Positions 1-14,717 of a DNA stretch of 64,000 nucleotides are shown one piece after another. This DNA is from Opisthorchis felineus (taxonomy: Eukaryota; Platyhelminthes; Trematoda; Opisthorchiida; Opisthorchiidae), in contig SJOL01008988.1 in NCBI GenBank assembly GCA_004794785.1, forward strand, positions 532,963 to 596,962, written 5' to 3'. Positions within the stretch are counted from its first letter, which is position 1; every line of letters begins with the position of its first letter. Both the position numbers and the translations under genes were made by a program. The notes under the pieces were generated by a model, which saw nothing but the letters and a program-made list of their open reading frames with translations, ran no database searches and was not told the origin of the DNA.

Positions 1-1690
1 TGCGTGGAATAACCTTCTTCCGACAGTTGTCCACGCTCCTTCTAGAACCCAGTTCAAAGCACCATTAGACACTTTCCTATGCGACTCCCCGTGCCGGCAA
101 ACATACAGCCCCGTGCCGAGCATTTAAAGAGCATTGCTACACCCTTTTTTCGCTTGTGCCCTTCAGGTGAACGACAGCCGCCGAACGACAGTAACAAAAC
201 CAACCTAAGAAACTTGGGCAAAAGCCTCGTTCTTGTGCATCAATCCATGAATCCGTGTACCTCGAGTTATGGCACAATAAACCTCCGCCTATGAAGTCGT
301 CCCTGCTTTGTTTCCGGGTGTTTTGTGCATGCAACAACCTATGATGTCGTCCCTTACAACCTGACTGGCCGCATCGAACATCTGACTCGCAATCTGGAGC
401 CATGTGAGAGTCTCCTAAGCAAACAAAACATGCATTATGCTCTGTATGCACCTCCCCATATCAGGAACTTCCGTAGATAGAAAGCGCTGGCAGCCGGAAA
501 TTGGGTGGCGCTGTGAACAGGCAAGTTCTTGGACCATTGTCTGCATCAAGCTTATGTCGGTTAGGAAATTCGTTGGACCACCTCATCTAGGAGCTTGGTT
601 GGTAGAAGTTAGCCGCACAGGAGGGCGTCTTAATTCACCTTCTCAATCCAGTTGCCCAAACCGAATTCGTGCAACCCTGGAGCGCGTGTCCACAAATTCT
701 ATCAAGTCATTGAACGTTGGGTCCCGGCCAGTCATCGATGTCTTTTCTGCCATCTCAGCCTATTTGTGCTGCAATGGCGAGGGAAGAGAACGCACGATTC
801 TCTCTACAACCGCAAGTGAGTGCAAATCTGAAACGTAAAGCATTTGCGTTAGCGCAGTTTCACAACTTCGCATTTTTATGCACACATCCGACAGAGACTT
901 GGCCGCTCCAGTTGTCTGTCGTGCCAGTCGGAACAGGCTTTGTAGCAGAGAGCGAGCAATAATATGAGACTGACCGAAAAGATTGCGTAGGATTTCCCGA
1001 GCCCTGGTGTATGCTACTTCCGGCGGGAGCATCACACATTCTTCAATGGCTGCCTTCGCGTCGCCTTGACAATAGTGGATCAAATACAGGAGCCTCTGAC
1101 AGGCGTCCTCCACCTTGCCCTCAATATATATCTCAAACTGTCGTGTGAACCTCCAGTAATGACTCGGATTACCATCAAAATATGATAGTTCCACCTTGGG
1201 TAGTTCCACAGTGGTTGTCACTGGAGTGATGGAAATGGCCGGTTTTGGCCCTGGAGATGACCCTCCGATATCATCAGCATATCCTAGAAGTTTTTCATCT
1301 ATCTGTGGCTTCGCGCATTGCGGTAACCGATAAGCTGAGGTCACTGGTTCCCAGGCTTTATCTGATGAGTCCTCTTCGGCCTCTAGCTCAATTTTGGCTA
1401 ACTCGGTTTTACTCTATACCCCTAGGATAGCCCGCTGGATCTCAACCTCTCGCTCAACCCGATATTCGTGGAGCTGAGCCATCCTTGGTGCTTTCCTAGC
1501 TACATTACTTTTATGAGTAGATGCACTAAGGGACTTACAAAAACCAGGACGCGAAGCGAACTGCATTGCAAATGTTTCCTCCGCAGCTTCAATAGTTTCC
1601 GCGTCCCTGGATCCTGTTTCCTTCATAATGGTTCCAAAAGCCGACATCTTTATTTCAACCAAGATGACGTGAGCTGTCGACTACTGTAAC
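1..1690 (-). pseudogene. BEL/Pao LTR retrotransposon, gag region (decayed, runs off the window start)
   Basis: On the minus strand an open frame from 1662 down to about 760 reads as a BEL/Pao gag. It has a charged N-terminus, then a segment resembling the Pao gag domain (DUF1759 type) with LPKVELSYFDGNPSHYWRF, the RLLYLIHYCQGDAKAAIE block and an LFGQSHIIA motif. The frame is broken by an in-frame TAG at 1414-1416 and further stops below 760. A second minus-strand segment at 137-451 begins with a zinc-knuckle-like array (CFVCLGDSHMAPDC, then further Cys/His and HHRLLH), which in BEL/Pao elements sits just before the protease. Protease, RT and integrase would lie left of base 1. Motifs and order are seen directly; the family assignment rests on known BEL/Pao gag features. 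Not an active element. Confidence 0.75.
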
Positions 1691-4600
1691 GAGCAAACGG
1701 TATCTTCGGGGGACGCCTAATACCAGAACCTCCGGGAAGGCAAAAAACGTCGGAGCTGGATTTCTATACGGTACCAATGCCGCAAGACACCTCGATAGTA
1801 GATACTTGCCCACAACAAATGATCCACATGGACTGCAAAAGTACGAACCAAATGAGCAAACAGGTCCCCACATAAGGCAGTCACACGTTCATAAGGTCGG
1901 CCACAAAATGGCTGGATGACCTCAAGGCCAAATGGGTGAAGTGGTAAGGGCAAACAAAAGCCAGTTCATACAGGCGCACCAAACACAAAAGTGGAGCGAC
2001 AATAAAAGTGGGGAATTTCATATGTCATAGTAATGAACGATACATTGCATATGATGAGGCTTGGTCAGTTTATTGGTTATTTATTGGTGGAGCCATTGTT
2101 CAAGGTTCCCTAAGCGTGTGTGGCAAAATGGAGGTCTGGAAGGGAATTAAAAACATGAATAAATCGGGCTAGAAATGGAAGAATCGGGTTTAAAATGCAT
2201 TCAAGTACCTGGATATTTAAGACCCCAGTGTGGACTTATCTTTCGGGTTAGGTGTGGGAATGAGTTCGTGTTGCTATTAAGTGACCAGGAAATTGGATTT
2301 TTGAGTAAGCAGAGGTTCGCCCCAGCAATGCTTAATTGAGTTGGACATAGAAGTGTTAATTTCCTGACAAATTTCTGTGCTCTGGTTTCTGGATAGCATC
2401 CGAATGCTGCCGTATCTGAATGGTTTGTACAAAGGGACCAGTGGCTACATGTCTTTTGAGATCAATTTGTCTGTGAATCCAAATTTTTGGTTTCCAACTT
2501 CAGTAAGTTGGGAGCTTATTTTGGCATGCATTTTTGTAGCCACGGTGATCCACCTTGCTTCACTCGCAAAATTAATCTTCAATCCCCGTAGCACCCCGAA
2601 GCCAAGAGTCCTTCACATTTGCAAAATCAAAGTGAAATTCGAAACGTAAACAAAAAAGCCCGGGAAATGTCAAGTTCCTTTAACTCTCGAATCCAATTTT
2701 TTAACAGGAAGACTTTAACGAATGGAAAAGCACAGAGAGGAATTATTGAGGTACGCCACAATTCAACCGATGGGCAGTTTACTCACCTATCAAATGTACG
2801 TGGCCGCTGGCTGTGTGAATGTTCACATAATTAACATTCTTAGGGACACCAGCTTTGAGACTTCAACCGCTGTAGGTTATCCAAAACCTGGACGGTTCAT
2901 AAGTAAAAAATCAAAGTTATTAACTAAAGTTCAATTTCTATAGTTTATGAAGAAAAGTTATCTATAGGAAAGAAGCATCCAAGCGTACGGACGGTGGAGC
3001 AAAAGGAAAATGTAACTACAGGGCTTAGTTTAGAGAATTTGTGGCAAAAATTAAGTCGTGTTGAATCAGCCAGGGTTTAGACTTGCACGCTCGGACGGGT
3101 GACTTGATGGGTAGGCCGTCCAGTGTCCAGATAAAGGCGCACTAGCATGCTTTTGAGCGGTTGTATGTGCCTCCCTCCGGTCGATTTTCAAGTTGAATAT
3201 GTTTTATCCTGTTCCGCAGTCAGCTTCTCGGGTAACCAGACGATTGGCAGTTTTGCTGTGATCGACACCTCAAGAAGCGGGAGATTTGTCATAATTAGCC
3301 ACACGTAGCAAAATCAACCGAGCAAAAATGCCCACCGGCATTTAATAACATAAAACAGGCCGAGATCGCGGTGCAAACTGATCTCGTCACCTCTCGATTA
3401 AACAGTTGCCCAACCGCACGCCAACAATGAGGGCATCATCCACATCACTGACGGGTGACTTAGCAAGCGGTTTTCAGAATTTCGGACTCATCGGACGATA
3501 GTGGAAAAATTCAAGTGTGGCTTTAGACCAAATTGGCCTGCCAGATCGTTGCAGGTCTGCTGCCTCTCCGGATCCGTTATTCTGATTCCACATTATCTAC
3601 AGTTTGAAGTTTTTTATCACGTACCAGGCAGAAAGCCTCTTGCTATGCCCTCCCTCGTGTTGTTTTTGCCCGCCACTTTCAAGTCTTAACGATCGTATCC
3701 CGCCTCATCTGATATGTTCCCCATAAGAAAGAAAGAGCCCCTGTAACTTCGGTTCCCTACCCATGCCGCCTCAGGAATGACCAAGTCTACATCGGATAAT
3801 GCCCGCTTTTATGTCACCGTCGCTTTTCCACGAAATTTCCAGTACCCACAAACTCCACCAGTCATGCTCTTGGTCTGACTGTAACATTATGATCATGCCT
3901 GAAGGAGTGCCACCCGCCGGTTGGGAATAAACATTATTATTATTACGTATTGTGACCCACATGCTGTTTACGTTCCTCTCCACTTGCGAAAACGTAATAG
4001 CATGGTGTTGGAACAACTCCATAACTTTTCTAATTGTTGTGCGGTCTACAGTTCCGTTAATTGTCCACCGCAGTTTTTTGCCCATAATTCGCTACGTTAT
4101 TAATTTTTGTTTAGGAAAACAAATAACTCAAAAGGGCTTTGCGGTGACTCTCCAGCGGGTAGAAGGTTCCTTTTGCAAAGCCAAATGGTGGAAATGTATT
4201 CCCCGAAATTGATTCATATGCGCCTACGGGCGTTTATAGCTAAACATTCCTTGTCAAAATCCCCAGACGAATAGTAGCCACCGAAAAATGCATGAGAAAG
4301 ATGTACGTCCGCTTGCAGCTGAGTGTGCACCGCAAATTTTACAGTAGATGATATGGATGTGTGCCAATGGTTTAGTTACTGGTAGTCCCTTGGTGAAAAC
4401 TCCATGTTGACAGTGACATCACAAAAACACGGCCAGAGGTGTGTTTTGCCTCCAAAATAATCGCTTTACAAGATAGGCAATGGCGCCAGTTTGTTCTCAG
4501 CCACACCCATCTTACCGGCGATATTTTGATAAACTTACCATTCTCTTAGTCATTTAGTAGTTAACAATGTAAATCTGTAGCATCAAATCTTGTGACTTAT

Positions 4601-7600
4601 TCCCTTGTCGACTGCGGAATGCCATTTGTAACCGGGGGCTCTGCTGCCAATAAATGCGGCCTGAATGATTCCACGGCTATATCATTGAGTTCACCAGAGA
4701 AACTCTGACCTACGGGCACAGGCCATGTACGATTTTTGACAATATTTATACTTTTTATCCACTAGCATGCTGAAGACATTACATCCTTGTGAAATTGTAC
4801 GAAATATCAGAGGTTAGTGAATGTTTCCATCATGACGATTGCTCTGAACAGCGCTTTTGGAGGCACAAGCAAGCGAGCTGCCACGTCTGTCAATTTGGGT
4901 GGACGCTTTCAGATAAAAAATTTATATAAAAGAATAATCCGCCCGCAGATTTTGCTTAGCGAGTGATTTTTAGGCAAAATAAACTTTCGCAAATAACTAC
5001 AGCTGCCAACATACCTGTGCCATTCGTCCATTTTAAGCGAGTCACAAATTTCCAGGCAAGCCAAGCTATCACTTTTTATTAAAATGTAGCCTAAGTAGTC
5101 AGGATGTCAGCGGCACTCGGCTTTCATGAGGAGGTATTGACGGCTCACGCTTGTTCTGAGATGAGCACATATGGAAATTGGTATTATTGAAACCACACGG
5201 CAAACAAAGCACAGATTCGCATAGGCTGCGGGACGCAAAAGAGAAGATTGGAGGGAGGCAACAACACGCATGTATTGATACCGAAACGGCCGGCACAAGT
5301 CAAGTAACGTACAAAAAGAGCTCAGATTAGCTCAATGGGACGTAAAAACGGGCCAGTGCTTTCTGTCTGGGAGCCCGTGGTGGCTCATCGAGGGCACCTG
5401 TAGTAGGGAGTAACGGATGTATACATACGTTGCGTCATACAAGAAATGCGTGTTGGCAGATGTAGTCTGGTTTTAATGCTGCTCACTAGAAGTAATCCGA
5501 AATTTACTTCGCCAAAACTATGGGGTTTTTGAAGTTGAAGATCTTATGGGGAGTTATTGTGATCCAGTCGCACGTTGCATTGGTATGTAGCTCATAGTAA
5601 TTTTTAAGCGAGCGAACCTTCAAGGTCACCTACCGCTGCCATTAGCATGTGATTACCCGTTTACGAGGATAGCATGAAATCAAGTCCACCATATTTTAAT
5701 CTTCTGCGGTGCACTTCAAATGGGAGGTAACACCAACAAAATATCCAATGTAAATCCCACCCAGGTAGTTAGTTGAATAATGTTCGTATGCATCATAATC
5801 GTTCGACGTGACAAAATGGATTATTTGGTTCACCGAACTCCGGTACAACACAGTTTTTTCGGAAGCTAGCCTTACATTCAGAGTAATAATCGAAGACAGC
5901 TTGATGAATTGTCCAGTATTCGTGCTTCTATGCATGTATATGGACGACGCCTATTCTCAGATGTGCGCAAATAGTTAGTAGATAATTCAGTGTTTTCAGA
6001 TATCCACATGTGACTTATCAAAACCCCCATGAGATGTTATTTCCGTTGGACAGCGTGAGGCCATTCAGCCGCAAAAGCAATGACGGAACATGTGGCCAAA
6101 CATTGCCTTTCATCATTATAACCATACGCGTCTTCGCTCAATTCGGCCAGTTATCATAACTGCCAAGCCCGTGTGCATGTGCGGCGCTGCTTTAGCCCCA
6201 ACTGTGCACGATTTCCTAGTCCAACAGCTGACGACAGCCCTCCATACTGACGACTGTACGCTTTGCGGCTTAACTGGGCTACTCATAGTTATGACGTTTC
6301 AGCTATGTTTGATAGCCTGATGCGATGACCAACGACGACCCTTCATCAGCATCACCGTGTGCGCTGTCACGCCGCCATGCCAGCGCTCGAAAACCATAAG
6401 CCCGTCATTGGCGAAATTTTTCATCTATTTAATTGACTGATGCAGCCGCATTCTGTGTTCACGCGGTTTTCTTTTCCTTAAACCGCTGAAAGAGGAATCT
6501 GAAATGAAACGTGAACATTTGAGTTAATTTTTTGTGTCTTCGGTAAAAGCCTTCAGACGTCATACTATTACAAGGGCAAACTTACCATTTTCTCAATTTG
6601 TCCCACTGTCAGTAACGAACGATCCGTGCGTACGCCGATTTTGAACTCAGGGAAGTTAACTATAGAGGTGGGTTTATACAAAGCTATGCCAACATGTTGG
6701 CACAAATCTTTGCCTTCACAGTCATACCCAAACTATCTAAATACATGAACGACCAAGACAGCCGCTCCAGATACGACTTGACTGTCTCTGATTGTGCTGG
6801 TGATCCACACGGGAACTGCAGGGTTTACTCCATCTCGTTGCCCATGGAACAGATATCTTTCAGCCAGTATCCAAGTAGCATACATCGCCAATCCCGTCTT
6901 TGTCCTCTAGGCGGTTAATGGACTCCAACTCGTCGTAATTCATCCTCGCAATGCAACTTGCCTGCCCATCTATATTTGTCCTTTCTTGGTCGCTGCCCAG
7001 CCCCAAACATTCACCAAATTTTTAACTTCCAAGTCCGCCACTTCCGCACCTCCCGTCCCCGAAGATATGAAAGACGGCACAATTGGAAGCTCTCCTTTCA
7101 GCTGCATGCCCTTCTCCCAAAGACCTTCCTTTCTCCATGTTTTGCCTCATATTCTACTTTATGCAGTGGAGAAAACAGACAAGTTAATCATAAGAAGCTT
7201 TTGTCGAAAGTCCGTGCCGCTTGCTTAAGCTGGCTTTAGTTGTAGCATATATCCCAGGAAACCCTCCTATTAATCGAAAACAATAATTAGACCAGAGTAA
7301 AATTGCTCTCTCATCTGTAGGTTACCAGATACTCAATTAATGTACTTGGTGTGGCGCCTTTGATGCGATTCGTTTTGCAAAGCCCCTGCCCACATCCTTA
7401 GGCTGTATCTGCGCCATGCTGTCACCTCGTACAAAGATGCAACACGACTGTGCACCTCATGCGCTTCCTGCGATCACTCTCTCCCGCATTCTTTGAACTA
7501 CCAAGTCCTCTAGACTCACTTAACTTCCAGGATTAGTTAGCAACTATTTCTGCATAGCATGTAGTGAAAGGAGGCTATCCATATTCCCAGTCGGTTTATA

Positions 7601-10600
7601 TTGCTCACTGTAGCCCCTAAACTGTAGCTTGTCTTCCTCTGAAGCTCCTTAACCCGCTTTCTGAATGAGCCTTACCGAACCCTCTCAAAGACTGTCCGTG
7701 AGGGCTCGCTAACTTAAGTTTTCCCCTTGCAGGCTCCAACACATAACCCTACTTCCACAAAAGCTTGCCTGCCAACCACACCCTGTTACACAAGTCACAT
7801 ACAAAAACACGTGCGCTTAGACGGCGATTCACGGAACCGTCAGCTCACATCTCTGCCTTTCCTCCTCAGCTTCATGGACAATTGTACGACCAACAAAAAC
7901 ATTAGTGGCGCACCATTTGGCTATGCATGTTCCCCATGCCCACATATGGTCACCCGTTCGCAACGGCCGCATGCCGCCATACGCTACTATATCCAAAATT
8001 ATATCGAGGATAGAGCAGTTTCACCTCACTACAGTAGTTAGAAACCTTAATTTCTCGGCCGCTTGCTAGTTGGGGCTGAAGTCTAACTTATACCTTCTGG
8101 GAGTTGTTTTTGATAGTACTTCCCGTTTTTGGTCCTTAACCAAGATACGGCCATCTTATTGCCACGTTTGAATGGCAGCAATGAACCATCCTTCTCAATC
8201 GATTAACTCAAGAATATTACTGATCCATGCTGTCTCACGTCGCTACGATTATTTCACCAATCTTCGACACACTCAACTGACTCGCTCAAGATTTTCATAT
8301 ACTGGGCTATCCATGGACTCAACTACGACGTTGCGATGAGGGTGCGGTGGCCGCCATACCCAGTCTGATGACTTCCAAGTAGTTCACCATATCTCTGCTA
8401 TTTCCTGAACGGGCGTGTTACATGCACAAACAAGACCGTCTCAATCCTCTAAAGTTGTGGCAGAACTCCAGAGTGCTGGCCACCCCTTTGTACTGTCCGC
8501 TCGTGATGCACATAAAACCGCCAATTCTTTCCACGACACTAGGAGGGAATAATTATACCGGTGAAAAAATACCCCGCAGTGCACCCATGCAGCGTGCGTT
8601 AACTGTCATAGGTTGACAACATGGGTTGACAAAAACCGCTACATTCTTAATTTGCGCGGACAAAGACCACATAATCAACGTTCATATATTCCTCAAAATG
8701 TCTCACCTTCCTCACGGAGACACCATGCCGAGCCACGGCAGCCATTCATAATATGAACTCCGCGCCCAAAGTAGACCCTGAGTACACCTAAGCCGATTTC
8801 AGCAGGGCCGTGACTGTCTGAGAAGAATCTACATTTTCTAATAAATACCGTCAAGTGCTATAACTGTATGAAAAGTCGCCTTGGTTCAAACTATGGTTCC
8901 ATAGAAATTCGGCGAGTGTGCTGCAATAGCGTCGGCAGTTTCAGTTGCGTCACAAAACACTGTTTCGCGATTCGAGGTGTTTGTTGGCCTTGGAAATTGC
9001 TGAATTTAACGAATCACACACCAAGAAGTCACAGATAAACGCATCGAGCGTAGACATTTCCACAGATGATTATAGTTTCCGATGCGTTATCTTCATTTGC
9101 CAGATGCGCTCGGCGAGAAGCACAGCTAACCCTTGGGCAGTTGTCACTTGAGGAAGCTCAAATTCTGTGCTCACCTAGACAATGGAAGTGGTGGTTGAAG
9201 AACTTGAGTGTATTGAGCAGAAAGTTGGTGCGCTTATTTTTTTAAAGCGAAGACTCAGGGACAACTTTTCCTTGAGAAAGAACACGAAGAAACGGCACCA
9301 ATGATCATTGGGCGTCAGGGTGCGGAAGGAACGATGCTCAGTGCATGCAAATTTGAGCCGCTGATTGCTACGTTGAACTTAGTCCGCCGCCACAATGACT
9401 GGCGCTGAAAAACCCACAAACTTGGATATCTGCGACTAATAGATGATTTGCTTCCTAGTAAAGATGTAGCAGGCTTCATCCATACGGGAAAACTACTCAA
9501 CCTACAACCCTCAACTTATTTAAGGATCCCCACACTAAACAAATCTCTCTGGTCCGCTGAGTGAAATTCTTCCCAATCAGAGCCAGGTGCCCGCTGAAGT
9601 TGCGCTAGCCAAGACCACAGTGGGCTCCGAGTTTGAATTAAATAGACACATTCTTCTCACAATACCCGAAACGCCGACCATCACAAACAGGCCCGAAGAA
9701 GCTTCGCGAAACAACCAGCTTAGCAGGAACTAAATAAAAGCTTCGTAGATTTGAGTACATCTCCATATTCGTGTAAACTATATGCCTGAGCATTCTGTTA
9801 TTCATCCCCCACTTGTTAATAATGCGCATAAATGATGAAAAAATGAATCCATATAAAATACAGGAACAAAGCGGCAAATACTGATTTTTCGTGAATTATA
9901 AAACACTCCACATTTCTCGCGAACTGTCAATCATCGTCCTGGTGTTATAACCCCCCCCCACAAACGAACATCATCACCGGCTGGTCAGTGCCAAAATAGC
10001 GCTCCGACCCAGCCTCTCAAGTGTTGTTGTACAGCAGAATACATTGGGTGCAGGACACGGCAATTACGCCACAGAATAAGTGAACACAACTCATGTTGGC
10101 TGATACCCAGTGAGGTGTATGAACAAAGCAGTAGACGCTTAGTTGGCTCATACGAGTCATGTGATTAATTTTTGTAACATTTTTCGAATAATGCATCAAG
10201 CGACTGTCTACCTACCAAGTATCAGTCCCACATCAGTGTCTGGCCATGACTGAGGCAGTTGCGATTCGCCCCCAACCCGATTTGCGCACACAGAAATCGA
10301 CCATACGGGCATTGAAGCTTCCATGGTCTGCTCTCGAGAGCACTGGCCAATCAGACCACTCGACCGTAAAGTGAACAATTTCCACACGTTTAGTTGCAGA
10401 GTCCACTTTATCCATGTTTTACCTAAATGAATCGTCCGCTTTTAGTTTTGTGATCACTCGATGTTTAGTTACGGAAGCATTATTATTCGTCAACTTGTGT
10501 CCCAAACACCATCTATTCATGCAAACTTATCCGATGCTAAATCTGATTCTTCAATTAGCCATAGCTTCACGGTAGTCGCAAGAAAACCGTGGAGTCCCCG

Positions 10601-12280
10601 AAATTAGAACTGTTCGATTCTGATTGGCTTATATTCATTTCCCATGTCAGATGACTTTGGGGTACGGATAGTTCGTCGTTTTTGCGTTCACCAAAGGCGC
10701 AATATGAGTTACTCGAAGAATATCGAACGCACTTTATTGGTTAGGCATAACGGCACCAATACGAATAAGAAAATTACACAACAGTACTGGGAAACCATGT
10801 GAATGCCTGCTGGCCGTCGCCGTTTGTCCTAATATGCGATAATTCGCTGATTGCGAGGGCTGAAAATAAAATAAGAAAGACTCGGTTACCATATCTATTA
10901 TACAGTGGGCCACGCTACGCCCTCGATATCCCCTCAGAAGATGTAATAAGTGATGCCCGAAGAAGTCCTGAAGCGAGGTTCTTAAATAGTAGCGGGCTTT
11001 CGGAGCATACAGAAATGTTAAAAGGCCGGACCTACATTCACCGGACTACCGCTGACTGAGGGGAGGCTTTCCGTGCAGGGCGAATACAACACAAAGCTTG
11101 GAATGGAATCGCAGGAATATTTAGCCGTTGTTGACGGGGACAACATACATGCGTTCTCATGTAAGAACGCACACGTGATCTCTACGAGCATAGGAAGCCT
11201 TGAACCCTTCTGTTACACTGCCTCGGAGAAAGTAATCACCGAGTCGGAGGAGAGAATCAAGAGGGAATTTGACGCGCGTCTCTAGACGGGGACCACCGGG
11301 GATTGTCACCCTAGTCCCGCTACATTCCAAAAGCTCTATTGCCCACGACAGAGAATGGTCTCCGGGAAAGCGAACACGTCTAGCAGAGATTGCTCACTGC
11401 TCTCTACGATATGTGACTAATTACTTTAACCAACAACCGCACATCTTTTGATCCGGCTTGTGAAACATGCGCAACGGAATGTTCGGTCATCTTATTGTCT
11501 TGTCTTTTGTCATTACTCATTCGAAAATCTTGCGAAAGTTCGCGACTTCATCGAGGACACCCAAGACAGAAGTCTGAATTACACCGTCCGTCTTCGCGAA
11601 GACCTCGGCTTCCATATTTCAGCACCCTGAAAACGACGTTTGTTAGCGTCGTTGAGTAAGTTCCTTATGATTCAAGCAACTGCAGATATCAGTCCAATCA
11701 GTTGATAATTGCCTTGGTCATTCATCGGTCTCTCCGTAAATATGAGCTCCACAATATCTTTTCCGTATCAATGGGAGACGTTATTCATCAAGCAACTTGC
11801 GATAGTTTCCTTAGGATCCGAGGGTGAATCTTTTGCTTATCTAAATCTTCTGGTATCTAATCAACAGCTTACCGGGTGACTCAACTTTTCTCAAGGACAG
11901 CATGCACAAAAATTTTTTTCATGAATATACCGAAATGTATGTCTTGTGTAGACCTTAACTTCTACCATTGCCCGCTCCAATGCATGCTTCAGTCTCGGAA
12001 TTAGGCAGTGAAGGGATCCCTTTGTTTACTTTTTCTCCGTCTCTGGCACGCATACAAGCGTTTGGAAATACTGATCAAGTGATCGTTCGGCAAGTCACTG
12101 TCTTTCCTTTAGTGGCGCACGCATATTATTTCGACACCTCGTACCTGATATGTTTTTCTAAATCTTTACTAGACTTGTATCGGTCCGGAAGCGCGTCACG
12201 CTTCCTTAGCTTCCTCCGTACCACGTTGTCGATCTACCAGTGTTCTTGTTCCAGTTACTCTCTTGTGCTCCAAACAATAG
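1691..12280. other. Long stretch with no assignable gene or repeat
   Basis: Open frames here are all short (60-140 codons), on both strands, overlapping and without recognisable motifs, as expected by chance. I saw no SINE family 1, SINE family 2, LINE or hammerhead signature of the kinds seen later in the window. The sequence just right of 1690 may include the 5' untranslated part or LTR of the BEL/Pao element, but I cannot set a border. Old unclassified repeats may be present and would need a library search. Confidence 0.5.
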
Positions 12281-12289
12281 CTGTTTCCT

Positions 12290-12690
12290 TGACGTGGTGG
12301 TCGGACTTGGGTGTTCTAATGATCCCGTTGGAACTTCGTCCCTCAACCATGCCAGGAAGGTCGAACGGGAGCAACCAGACAGAGTAATCGTATTACATGG
12401 CGGTCTCGGGGTAAAGTCGTACTGTCTCCTGTGATGGGAGTGTAATGCAGTGAAATGTTTCGTCCAGACGACCATATTTATGGAGGCTGCTTATCCCCGA
12501 GGAAAGATGAGTAAGAAATTGTACACTTTAAAAACTGCACATTCCGATCGTCCAACGGTTGACCCTGACTGCCGGTGCATCATTTAATACAGTCGAAATA
12601 CTTTTAAAACTAGAATTTGGTGCTGTTCAGAGGACACCTGTTCTGTGCGTCCGCATTAGGAGTCAAGCTGTTATGTCTTGCTTCCTGTGC
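12290..12690. repeat. Unclassified dispersed repeat, copy 1
   Basis: This segment aligns by eye, in the same orientation, with 58345-58795. Shared landmarks in order are AATGATCCCGTT, ATGCCAGGRAGG, AATCGTATTAC followed by GGCGGTCT, GGAGTGTRA, CCAACGGTTGACC, and a 3' part ending near AGGAGTCA. There is no coding capacity. It may be the 3' part of a LINE or a non-autonomous element; I do not recognise the family. Confidence 0.65.
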
Positions 12691-13974
12691 CCTCGGGCAC
12701 CCAAGTGGGTCAAACTTTTGCGTTGTTGGCTCCGTGGAGGGTTCCTTAAGAAAACCCTAACATATGTTTCCTTTCTGGTAGGTTTTTTAATCGGAGGCTG
12801 TGGGCAGAGCCCCGGAACAAAACCGCACCTTCTCCCACCGTCTTATTTGTCAGATTTTGTGTCAAAGGCTCAAGGTGGGACACCATATTGGAGCCTCCTT
12901 CAGCCTGGGCAACTGGGAAGTAGAATCTGCCAACACAGCAGATCCTTAGTTTGTCTGCTTCAACCTTTGTTACTATCCGTGCCGATGAAAATCCCACCTG
13001 ACTGGTTGTGTAAATTCACTGTCGATTCCTAGGACTGTATGTTGGTCAGGGTTTCTTTTCTTCATACCCTGAGCTATCGACCGTGTGTGGTAGCTGATTC
13101 TGATAAGTAAAAACGCTTTGTTATTGTTGATATAACTGGTAAAATGCGGAGCGACTCATTCGAAGCAGACAATACGCCTTCCCACTGATTCATGTAACGA
13201 GTTTGTCGTCCGCGTGCTTATCGTCCGTCAATTTTGCTCTTGACTTTCGCTGTATTGGAGGATGCCGTGAATTGCGTGCGCTGATCAACGAGGATCCTGC
13301 CCACAGGCCATAAATATCTCGCGACAGTCCAGTAGCAAGTGAGCGTGATTCGCTGTAAGGCCTTTTGACCACTTCCCTTGCTTCTGGTATTCCTTCGGTC
13401 ACTGTGTAACGTTTCTATCTCTGCTCTCAACACTAATGGCATGCCATGTCACATGCGATCCGTCTCTAGTCAGCGAGGCTTCTAGTCTAAGGACGGCATT
13501 TTCGCAGGTTTGACTAGCTTTACAGCCCTGTGGTCGTTGAGTGAATTGAACTGAATACTAGCTTCGCAGAGCCAGCTCGCTTCATATAAAGAGAGAGAAT
13601 TATTTCAGGTGTGCTAAGTTAGGTTCAGTTTTCCATCTGCAAACCATGCACCGAATACACTGGTTCCACCTGCAATGACTTCGGTTGTCAATGATAGGAA
13701 GAATAAGGGAATAATAGCCACGTGTTTGAGGCAACGGTCCAATCAGCTCACTGACGTTAAGTGGTCCTGTTTGCCTGGTATGGCAGGAAGTGAGGTATCC
13801 ACACAGTGCAGGCGATTGCTCTGATACATGAACGTCATTGAAGGCGCGACACAGCCATATCCGTCAGGGTCGCTATTCATTGGTTTGTCCCGTACTGGAG
13901 TGCCCTTCCGGGTAGGTGGCGGTTACCAACGTGACTGAGTTGAATGGTAAGAGCTTCCACGCTTCGTTGTCAAG
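12691..13974. other. No assignable feature
   Basis: A plus-strand ORF of 157 codons starts at 12559 inside the repeat and continues to 13032, but it shows no domain or protein-like pattern. Nothing else was recognised. Confidence 0.4.
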
Positions 13975-14210
13975 TCATGGACTGACCCTACCTGTTTCGT
14001 TTCCATCGACACATGGGTGATATAAACGACCCTCTGACCTCTGAAGTACATGACCTAACCGGCGTAACCTGTCGAGTTTGATCGAGGGAGATGACCCTCT
14101 CAAAAGCCGTGAACATGGTTTTCTCATCTTTTTCCAATCGTCATCCAAATAACCATCACACCGGTCGTACTCGTCGACTTCTGAAAGCTTCTCAGCCAAC
14201 TGAACTCCAT
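13975..14210 (-). pseudogene. LINE reverse transcriptase C-terminal fragment (degenerate)
   Basis: The minus-strand reading contains LDRLRRLGHVLQRSEGRLYH. This resembles the stretch [11 protein letters not shown] found after the RT domain in RTE/CR1-like flatworm LINEs (compare 28432-28475 and 36594-36740 in this window). The rest is too decayed to place. Confidence 0.45.
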
Positions 14211-14717
14211 TGTTGAGCTACAGGGACGCAGTTGATGAATCGAATGGTTTTGAATCAACCGGCATGTTCCAGAGAGAAAGCGAGTAGATACGCACGCCTG
14301 CACAATACTGTGTTTGGTATCCCGTGGTGTACCCAAGAATGAACGAGAATCACAGGTAGCTGATTGCCCCATGGTCCAAATGAGTCCACGGCTGGTTTGC
14401 TGTTGGTGTCCTCCAAGTCGCACGGTATGAGCAATTGTGCTGGAAGTTTGTGCTGGCTAAAAATGAATGGTTTTCAGCACATGACTGAACTATTAACATT
14501 AACCGTGAACCTCATCCCCGAATCTTTTACCAAGATGAGCTTCTTCCGGCCTTAGTCGACCGACCTTGGCATTCATATCATCTGCCAGAATCCGTACTTC
14601 TCGCCAACCGAGAAAACCGTGACAAATCCTAGTAGAAGCAATCTTTTTTAGCCTCAAGCCTTCAGTCTATCGCGGCGTATGGTGACACAACAAAAAAACA
14701 CCGTTTATAGCGTTGAA

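Noticed and set aside
2377..2649. 90-codon ORF with a hydrophobic stretch
   Set aside because: No homology pattern, no exon borders; hydrophobic runs are common in AT-rich chance ORFs.
12559..13032. 157-codon plus-strand ORF
   Set aside because: Starts inside a dispersed repeat and shows no protein-like pattern.
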